From: Clostridium sp.
GTDB taxonomy: Bacteria; Bacillota; Clostridia; Clostridiales; Clostridiaceae
Direction of reading: 5' to 3'
DNA: 5,601 nucleotides
Assembly: GCA_003539755.1 (NCBI GenBank)
Contig: DPOH01000237.1
Coordinates: 1-5,601 of the forward strand
The notes beneath the pieces were generated by a model. The model had not been told where the DNA came from and did not search any database. It saw only the letters and a list, made by a program, of their open reading frames with translations. Positions 5,336 through 5,601 of this stretch are shown piece by piece. Both the position numbers and the translations under genes were made by a program. How positions within the stretch are numbered: position 1 is the first letter of the stretch; each line of letters opens with the position of its first letter.

Positions 5336-5390
5336 ATAATAAAAAGCATTAAAAGAAATTTTTATAGTTTCTTTTAATGCTTTTTATTAT
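5336..5390 (+). terminator. Long perfect-hairpin terminator after the FNT gene
   Basis: The arms at 5336-5358 and 5368-5390 pair perfectly over 23 bp around a 9-base loop. The core is GCATTAAAAGAAA with its complement, flanked by A5 on the left and T5 on the right. The symmetry makes it a likely bidirectional intrinsic terminator. It begins 2 bases after the stop codon. Confidence 0.85.
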
Positions 5391-5588
5391 GGGCATTATT
5401 AAAAATATTTAGTACCAACAATTATTTAAAACAGCATCATAAGATTAAAAAAACTATAATGTAACAACAAATTAAAGAATTAGAAAAATCAAAATTTAGA
5501 TGTATAAAATGTGTTAGTCAGATTTATATAAAAAAGAAAGATTTCATATTATATGATTAATTGTTATAAGATTTATGAAAAATTATGT
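5391..5588. other. AT-rich intergenic region without a recognisable gene
   Basis: No start codon with a ribosome binding site opens a frame of meaningful length on either strand, and I saw no tRNA-like or strong hairpin structure. It is probably the regulatory region of a gene beyond the right edge. Confidence 0.4.
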
Positions 5589-5594
5589 TAAAAT
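5586..5594 (+). promoter_or_regulatory. Possible extended -10 element at the right edge
   Basis: TGTTAAAAT fits TGn plus a 5/6 -10 box (TAAAAT). TTGTTA at 5561-5566 is 22 bases upstream, too far for a standard -35. It may belong to a gene starting just outside the window. Weak evidence. Confidence 0.25.
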
Positions 5595-5601
5595 CATAAT
5601 G

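Noticed and set aside
1..5601. CRISPR arrays, tRNA/rRNA genes, insertion sequences, integrase or phage genes
   Set aside because: I looked for regular direct repeats, cloverleaf-like GC-rich segments, transposase motifs and terminal inverted repeats, and found none.

Overview
The window is strongly AT-rich. Codon choice (AGA for Arg, A/T-ending codons), strong GGAGG-type ribosome binding sites and gene content (PhzF-family isomerase, DUF4430 protein, ECF S component, formate/nitrite-family channel) all suggest a low-GC Firmicute, most likely Clostridium sensu stricto. This is inferred from style and families, not from a marker gene. All convincing genes are on the + strand.

Layout. (1) Positions 1-425 hold the end of an unidentified gene region: a 113-aa hypothetical frame from 84 to 425, possibly the C-terminal part of a longer gene broken by a stop at 63-65. 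(2) An extended -10 promoter (474-482) leads into an intact 302-aa PhzF-family isomerase (525-1433). (3) Positions 1434-1803 look like genomic scar. A start-less coding fragment (to 1605) is followed by non-coding AT-rich DNA with one good sigma-A-type promoter (1675-1703). (4) Positions 1804-4382 are a co-directional cluster: a damaged gene whose reading frame is cut by TAA codons (fragment 1804-1989, then an open stretch to 2646), a membrane-anchored DUF4430 protein (2630-3718) and an ECF-type S component (3735-4382). A perfect 16-bp hairpin terminator (4404-4447) closes it. (5) A separate unit holds an FNT-family anion channel (4570-5334) with its own promoter and a perfect 23-bp hairpin terminator (5336-5390). 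(6) Positions 5391-5601 contain no gene I can support, only a weak promoter-like sequence at the edge.

How the genes may work together. The most interesting unit is the DUF4430 / S-component pair. DUF4430 is the domain type shared with the C-terminal part of intrinsic factor and transcobalamin, and the S component resembles the CbrT-like group of ECF transporters. A surface-tethered capture domain handing a corrinoid or related ligand to an ECF transporter is a reasonable hypothesis. The ECF energising module is absent from the window, and I see no cobalamin riboswitch. The upstream partner gene encodes repeat-like beta segments, a coiled coil, an acidic linker and a C-terminal hydrophobic segment, and it appears to have lost its start and gained in-frame stops. 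The PhzF and FNT genes are ordinary metabolic and transport genes with no visible functional link to that cluster.
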